Source of the DNA: Chamaesiphon sp.
GTDB taxonomy: Bacteria; Cyanobacteriota; Cyanobacteriia; Cyanobacteriales; Chamaesiphonaceae
Reading direction: 5' to 3'
Assembly (NCBI GenBank): GCA_026786125.1
Contig: JAJAYU010000126.1
Span: forward strand, 1 to 10,170
DNA length: 10,170 nt
Under the pieces are notes generated by a model. It was given only the letters and a program-made list of their open reading frames with translations, ran no database searches and was not told the DNA's origin. Made by a program: the position numbers and the translations under genes. This document shows positions 6,497 to 10,170 of this stretch, in pieces; the stretch's first letter is position 1, and the number at the start of each line of letters is the position of its first letter.

Positions 6497-7600
6497 ATGA
6501 GTTTAGATACCCAACTTGAAGTCAGTTCCGCCACTCACACCAATCGTGGTTGGCCGGGATTAATTGAAGCCTACCGCGCGTATCTACCCGTGACTACGAC
6601 GACTCCAGTCGTTACTCTGCATGTGGGTAACACACCGTTGATCCCTGTACCAACAATCTCTGCCGAAATTGGACGCGGGGTCAAAGTATATATCAAATAT
6701 GACGGATTAAATCCCACAGGTAGCTTCAAAGACCGAGGGATGACTATGGCAATCACAAAAGCTAAAGAAGCAGGTGCCAAGGCGGTAATTTGTGCCAGTA
6801 CGGGCAATACTTCTGCTGCCGCTGCTGCCTATGCTTTGCGGGGGGGAATGCGCTCTTATGTGTTGATTCCCGATGGTTATGTCGCTTTAGGTAAACTGGC
6901 TCAAGCTTTACTCTATGGAGCTGAGGTGATTGCAATTCAGGGTAACTTTGATGATGCCCTAGATATCGTGCGGCAAATGGCAGTTGATTATCCCGTTACC
7001 CTGGTCAATTCTGTCAATCCCTTTCGGCTCGAAGGTCAAAAAACCGCTGCATTTGAATTAGTTGATGCGTTAGGTAATGCCCCTGATTGGCTGTGTATTC
7101 CCGTTGGCAATGGTGGCAATATCACCGCTTACTGGATGGGTTTTAATCAATACTACCAGCATGGCAAATGTCAGCAGCTACCCAAGATGATGGGGTTTCA
7201 AGCCGCAGGTTCGGCACCGTTAGTTAGTGGTATCCGGGTCAGAAATCCCGAAACTCTGGCAACAGCAATTCGGATTGGCAATCCAGTCAACTGGGAAAAA
7301 GCGATTGCTGCTAAGGATGAGAGTGGTGGTGAATTTAATGCCGTCACCGATGCGGAAATTATTGCAGCTTATCGGTGGTTGGGCAGTCGCGAAGGGATCT
7401 TCTGCGAACCTGCAAGTGCAGCTTCGGTAGCTGGATTACTCAAGGTCAAAGATCGGGTACCCAACAACGCCACTGTTGTTTGTGTTCTCACAGGCAATGG
7501 ACTCAAAGATCCAGATACAGCAATTGCCAATAGTATTAATCCTTTTAAGCAAGGAATCAATGCCAACATCGATGCAGTTGCAGCCGCAATGGGATTTTAA
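6497..7600 (+). CDS. thrC: Threonine synthase
   Basis: A 367-residue PLP-dependent fold type II enzyme that converts O-phosphohomoserine to threonine, the last step of threonine synthesis, in the cytosol. The PLP-binding lysine is K78 in [11 protein letters not shown]. The substrate/cofactor loop ASTGNTSAA (100-108), the phosphate-binding GNGGN (204-208), the segment CEPASAAS (313-320) and TGNGLKD (332-338) are all in the expected order. Length and motifs fit the shorter bacterial class without the SAM-responsive N-terminal extension of plant enzymes. The ATG start leaves about 45 residues before the family core, which begins at HVGNTPLI. A weak AGGTA lies upstream. No other threonine-pathway gene is present nearby; the next gene is 168 bp away across a repeat-rich spacer. 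Confidence 0.96.
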   Translation: MSLDTQLEVSSATHTNRGWPGLIEAYRAYLPVTTTTPVVTLHVGNTPLIPVPTISAEIGRGVKVYIKYDGLNPTGSFKDRGMTMAITKAKEAGAKAVICASTGNTSAAAAAYALRGGMRSYVLIPDGYVALGKLAQALLYGAEVIAIQGNFDDALDIVRQMAVDYPVTLVNSVNPFRLEGQKTAAFELVDALGNAPDWLCIPVGNGGNITAYWMGFNQYYQHGKCQQLPKMMGFQAAGSAPLVSGIRVRNPETLATAIRIGNPVNWEKAIAAKDESGGEFNAVTDAEIIAAYRWLGSREGIFCEPASAASVAGLLKVKDRVPNNATVVCVLTGNGLKDPDTAIANSINPFKQGINANIDAVAAAMGF

Positions 7601-7610
7601 ATTAATTGAT

Positions 7611-7650
7611 ACTTCGGCTACGCTCTGCTAAGGCAGACGCTAAGCGAACA
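7611..7650. repeat. Imperfect palindromic repeat after thrC
   Basis: The stretch beginning CTTCGGCTACGCTCTGC and continuing to AGGCAGACGCTAAGCGAAC folds on itself imperfectly (TTCG-GCT with AGCGAA, and TCTGC with GCAGA). Its vocabulary (TTCGGCTACGCTC) is familiar from interspersed palindromic repeats in cyanobacterial genomes. It begins 10 nt after the thrC stop and may double as a transcription terminator, though no T-run follows. Confidence 0.55.
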
Positions 7651-7654
7651 GTAC

Positions 7655-7764
7655 AAGTAGATTTGTAGGTTGGGTTGAAGAATGTTGGCGGAGCCTCTCC
7701 GTCAGGAGACAACCCAACACACTCAACTCAGATGCTCCTACGGAAAATAGTTTAAAGTAGATTT
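7655..7764. repeat. Palindromic element flanked by 10-bp direct repeats
   Basis: GTTGGGTTG (7669-7677) and CAACCCAAC (7710-7718) are perfect 9-bp complements; inside them TCTCC (7696-7700) pairs with GGAGA (7705-7709) around GTCA. GTAGG (7665-7669) and CCTAC (7737-7741) form a further outer pair. The direct repeat AAGTAGATTT occurs at 7655-7664 and 7755-7764, exactly 100 bp apart, enclosing the palindrome. GTAGGTTGGGTT...AACCCAAC is a recurring intergenic motif in cyanobacteria. The right direct repeat ends 4 nt before the next gene's ATG. Confidence 0.6.
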
Positions 7765-7768
7765 TTAG

Positions 7769-8275
7769 ATGCTGAAATTAGATGTATCCTGGGATGAATA
7801 TCATCGATCAATCGAGTTATTAGCCGAACAAATCCACCAATCCCAATGGAAGTTTGATCGAATTATCTGTCTGGCTAGGGGTGGGCTACGAGTAGGTGAT
7901 ATTCTGTCGCGGATTTTCAAGCAACCCTTAGCTGTTTTAGCCGCTAGATCGTACGGTGGCGCGAATCAGCAAGAACGGGGTAAACTATTGATCGCCAATC
8001 AAATCACGATGACTGGTGACAAATTGGGTAGTCGAATTTTATTAGTCGATGACTTAGTAGATTCTGGAGTCACATTAAAACAGACAACGATTTGGCTACG
8101 AGATCTATATCCAGAGCTTGAGGAGCTAAAGACAGCGGTGATCTGGTACAAAGCTGCCTCAATTTACATCCCTGATTATTACCTGAGCTATCTCGCCCAA
8201 AATCCCTGGATTAATCAACCATTTGAGAAATACGACAACTATAAACTGTCTACCGCCGATCGTAATTGCCCCTGA
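7769..8275 (+). CDS. Phosphoribosyltransferase-family protein
   Basis: A 168-residue type I phosphoribosyltransferase-fold protein. The PRPP-binding signature is ILLVDDLVDSGVTL (90-103), with the two adjacent acidic residues D94 and D95. CLARGGLRVGDILSRIF (34-50) provides the conserved Arg-Gly-Gly loop. The protein resembles the xanthine/hypoxanthine/guanine-type group, often annotated only as nucleoside phosphoribosyltransferase, and probably salvages a purine base with PRPP. The base specificity cannot be determined. The ATG is preceded by AT-rich repeat-derived sequence with no strong ribosome binding site. The last 37 bp overlap the 3' end of murQ on the opposite strand. The tail after about residue 150 is less conserved-looking, so the overlap probably affects only non-core residues. 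Confidence 0.88.
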   Translation: MLKLDVSWDEYHRSIELLAEQIHQSQWKFDRIICLARGGLRVGDILSRIFKQPLAVLAARSYGGANQQERGKLLIANQITMTGDKLGSRILLVDDLVDSGVTLKQTTIWLRDLYPELEELKTAVIWYKAASIYIPDYYLSYLAQNPWINQPFEKYDNYKLSTADRNCP

Positions 8276-9153
8276 TTCTGAGCTAAAATTTCCTCGGCTT
8301 TAGATCGATCAATTTTAGTCCAGTACATCAATAACGCCACTTTAACCGATCGACCGCTAGCTTCCAACAGCTCACTCGCGATATCCCGTTCCAGTTGCGT
8401 CAAATCTTGGATCATCTGCAAGGCTCGATCAAGTAACTTAGTATTAGTCACTGCCACATCTACCATCCGATTTCCATAGACTTTGCCCAACTGAACCATC
8501 GAACCAGTCGAGAGAATATTCAGAGCCATCTTGGTCACAGTCCCCGATTTTAGCCGTGTAGACCCCGATACTATCTCTGCCCCTACAGGTAATCTAATAT
8601 CAATATCAGCAATGCTGGCGACCTGATTTGCTGGCACACAGGCGATAAATACGGTCTTGGCTCCCCGTTGTTTGGCAGACTCGATCGCACCGTGGACATA
8701 AGGCGTAGTACCACCAGCGGTAATGCCCACTACCACATCATGTTCACCGATATGATTGTCCACCATCGCCTGAGCACCATCGCTAGCGATATCCTCCAAT
8801 CCTTCCGAACTCTTCACCAACGCCCCAGCACCACCAGCCAGCAATCCTTGTACCAGCTCTGGCGGCGTACAAAAAGTTGGCGGACATTCAGCCGCATCTA
8901 ATACACCCAATCGTCCACTGGTACCCGCACCGATGTAGAACAACCGTCCACCCTGACGTAGATTAGTAGCAATTAAATCGATCGCTTCAGCTAATTCTAC
9001 TCTGGCACCTGAGATCGCATCGATCGTATTGATATCTTCTTTATTAAATAAATCTACCAGCTCTAAGGTGCTGAGTTGATCGAGATTGACACTATTTAGA
9101 TTGACTTGTTCCGTTAATAAATGTCCGCGTGTTGTTGGGCGTTCGATCGTCAT
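8239..9153 (-). CDS. murQ: N-acetylmuramic acid 6-phosphate etherase
   Basis: MurQ cleaves the lactyl ether of MurNAc-6-phosphate to give GlcNAc-6-phosphate and D-lactate, a step in peptidoglycan recycling in the cytosol. From the ATG at 9153 the protein is 304 residues, the usual length. Its start MTIERPTTRGHLLTEQVN matches the family N-terminus better than a TTG start 57 nt upstream at 9210, which would overlap the previous gene. The SIS-domain motifs are clear: FYIGAGTSGRLGVLDAAECP (72-91), ITAGGTTPYVHGA (144-156) and SGSTRLKSGT (196-205). E89 and E120 lie 31 residues apart, matching the spacing of catalytic Glu83 and Glu114 in the E. coli enzyme. It is the last gene of an apparent operon with chlD and two small genes, 46 nt after the preceding stop. 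Confidence 0.95.
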   Translation of the reverse strand: MTIERPTTRGHLLTEQVNLNSVNLDQLSTLELVDLFNKEDINTIDAISGARVELAEAIDLIATNLRQGGRLFYIGAGTSGRLGVLDAAECPPTFCTPPELVQGLLAGGAGALVKSSEGLEDIASDGAQAMVDNHIGEHDVVVGITAGGTTPYVHGAIESAKQRGAKTVFIACVPANQVASIADIDIRLPVGAEIVSGSTRLKSGTVTKMALNILSTGSMVQLGKVYGNRMVDVAVTNTKLLDRALQMIQDLTQLERDIASELLEASGRSVKVALLMYWTKIDRSKAEEILAQNQGQLRSAVDSL

Positions 9154-9199
9154 GTTTTCGGAGATAGATGCTATGTCTGACAAATTATAAAATTGAAAA

Positions 9200-9403
9200 T
9201 CAGCTCTCAATTTTTGCAGTGGGTATGGAATTGGATTTGTATAATAATCTAGCTCGACGTTGCTCTCTCAAACCTTTGTCCAGAACTGCAATTACTTCGT
9301 CTAATTCTAAAGTCAATAAATCTAACATCCGACCAGCTTCTCTCAGATTAGCGATCGATCTTGCTCTAGTTTCCGTATCGGGAATTCTCAATTTATCACT
9401 CAT
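9200..9403 (-). CDS. Small hypothetical helical protein (67 aa)
   Basis: I do not recognise this protein. From the ATG at 9403 it is 67 residues, MSDKLRIPDTETRARSIANL onward, almost entirely helical by composition, with a Leu-rich stretch (MLDLLTLELDEVIAVLDKGL) that could form a helical hairpin or coiled coil, and a basic patch (REQRRAR). It has no membrane segment and no cysteine. A TTG five codons upstream is possible, but the ATG has a good GGAG 9 nt before it, which decides the start. The ATG lies 2 nt after the stop of the previous gene, indicating translational coupling in the chlD-murQ cluster. Coding status is supported by the ribosome binding site, tight spacing and protein-like composition; the function is unknown. 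Confidence 0.7.
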   Translation of the reverse strand: MSDKLRIPDTETRARSIANLREAGRMLDLLTLELDEVIAVLDKGLREQRRARLLYKSNSIPTAKIES

Positions 9404-9405
9404 GA

Positions 9406-9747
9406 CTAATAGCTCCAATTACGTTGAATTTCTTGCAGACTGGCGATGCTAGCATCTAAAGTAGCTTCAGCAGACTCAATCAATCGATATAATAAATTTA
9501 ACATATCATTAGCGGCGACAGGCTGAGATTCAGCAGTTTTCAGTAGCAATGTGTGAAATCTTGAGTATGGGGATAATAGCCTTTCTTTAATACTCTGTAG
9601 TTCATCAAGTTCAGGTAAAGTTGCATTCGTCTCGCCCCACTGCTCTAATATTCTGAATTCCATTGCAGTAGTCGCGTCGATACACTCAATCATTTCGCGT
9701 TGAAGTGTAAAGATGTTTGTGAGGACGGAATCTGGTAATTTAGCCAT
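9406..9747 (-). CDS. Hypothetical helical protein (113 aa) downstream of chlD
   Basis: I do not recognise this protein. From the ATG at 9747 (MAKLPDSVLTNIFTLQREM) it is 113 residues, largely alpha-helical by composition, acidic, without cysteines or membrane segments. An upstream TTG at 9813, six nucleotides after the chlD stop, would add 22 hydrophobic and Asn-rich residues (IDGFINLLVLSNQNINLIDI). That start is closer to the coupled spacing seen elsewhere in the cluster and has GGAGAT about 16 nt before it, so it is not excluded. The ATG has no visible ribosome binding site. It lies between chlD and the 67-aa gene, all on the minus strand. The two small helical proteins could be partners, but this is inferred from adjacency only. 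Confidence 0.65.
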   Translation of the reverse strand: MAKLPDSVLTNIFTLQREMIECIDATTAMEFRILEQWGETNATLPELDELQSIKERLLSPYSRFHTLLLKTAESQPVAANDMLNLLYRLIESAEATLDASIASLQEIQRNWSY

Positions 9748-9818
9748 TGGTATATCGATCAGGTTAATATTTTGATTCGATAGAACTAGTAGATTTATAA
9801 ATCCATCAATCAAACTAA

Positions 9819-10170
9819 TTAACGCATATCTCCAATTGCACTCATTGCAGTAGCAGCAATTGCTTGCTCGGTAGCTTTGGGCAGATGATGATATTTTCCA
9901 TTAGCTTGTTTGGCTAATTCCTTCGCAAAACCAGTCGAGATAAACTTATTTTCGGTATCGATTACCAATAACTTAATCCCAATTGCTCGAATTCGCGAGG
10001 CAATATCTAATAACTCCTGCTTAATATCTGGCTTATTTTCAGGATCGATCGTATCACCTAAAGAACGCGCTAACGGGATAATTCCCCGTCCATCGGTAAT
10101 CGCTACAATTACCACCTGTCCGACATCACCTGTACTTTGAGCATTTACACCCACCCGCACGGCTTGAGTC
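9819..10170 (-). CDS. chlD: Magnesium chelatase subunit D, C-terminal part
   Basis: The frame runs off the right edge of the window; 116 residues of the C-terminus are visible, from [20 protein letters not shown] to the end. ChlD, with ChlI and ChlH, inserts Mg2+ into protoporphyrin IX, the committed step of chlorophyll synthesis. The visible part is the end of the von Willebrand A / integrin-I domain, with [40 protein letters not shown] and the closing KYHHLPKAT, all characteristic of cyanobacterial ChlD. The AAA+ half, the acidic/proline linker and the DxSxS metal site lie beyond the window. It is the most upstream visible gene of the cluster that continues to murQ. Confidence 0.95.
   Translation of the reverse strand, partial: TQAVRVGVNAQSTGDVGQVVIVAITDGRGIIPLARSLGDTIDPENKPDIKQELLDIASRIRAIGIKLLVIDTENKFISTGFAKELAKQANGKYHHLPKATEQAIAATAMSAIGDMR

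Noticed and set aside
8668..8901. Plus-strand 77-residue frame
   Set aside because: It lies antisense inside murQ, whose motifs are unambiguous.
9154..9210. Longer MurQ N-terminus from a TTG
   Set aside because: It would overlap the preceding gene and adds 19 residues absent from the usual MurQ start; the ATG at 9153 fits the family.
9168..9452. Plus-strand 94-residue frame
   Set aside because: It is antisense to the 67-aa gene, which has a ribosome binding site and tight spacing to its neighbours.

Overview
The window looks like chromosomal DNA of a cyanobacterium. The clearest marker is the C-terminus of ChlD, the magnesium chelatase subunit of chlorophyll synthesis, at the right edge. 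Supporting signs are a coiled-coil tail typical of Uma2-family proteins at the left edge, a marked excess of the hexamer CGATCG (about 25 copies by eye), and palindromic intergenic repeats of a kind common in cyanobacteria. The species cannot be fixed from the sequence; the CGATCG-rich style without obvious GCGATCGC octamers is a clue only.

Layout. (1) 1-371: a probable remnant of a Uma2-like gene on the + strand, ending in a coiled coil encoded by a 21-bp tandem repeat. (2) 372-2952, minus strand: a short RecQ helicase and, upstream of it, a Gfo/Idh/MocA oxidoreductase, separated by a strong hairpin (1824-1856). (3) 3188-3862, plus strand: queC (7-deazaguanine / queuosine precursor), divergent from the oxidoreductase. 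(4) 3934-6011, minus strand: a membrane-anchored hypothetical protein followed 44 nt later by a CNNM/CorC-type CBS membrane protein; they look co-transcribed and converge on queC across a small palindromic element. (5) 6012-6496: a 485-bp gene-free divergent region with several inverted repeats. (6) 6497-7600, plus: thrC (threonine synthase), then a repeat-rich spacer, then a phosphoribosyltransferase gene (7769-8275). (7) 8239-10170, minus: an apparent operon chlD - 113-aa hypothetical - about 67-aa hypothetical - murQ, whose last codons overlap the 3' end of the phosphoribosyltransferase gene by 37 bp.

Most genes are housekeeping functions: DNA repair, tRNA modification or deazapurine synthesis, amino-acid synthesis, peptidoglycan recycling and chlorophyll synthesis. 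I found no CRISPR array, transposase, phage gene, rRNA or tRNA, and no convincing new multi-gene system. The parts most worth a second look are the non-coding ones: a 93-bp nested inverted repeat at 6113-6205, and two palindromic elements (3878-3928 and 7665-7754) that are each flanked by direct repeats, as if small non-autonomous elements had inserted. Also notable are two unrecognised small genes lying between chlD and murQ.
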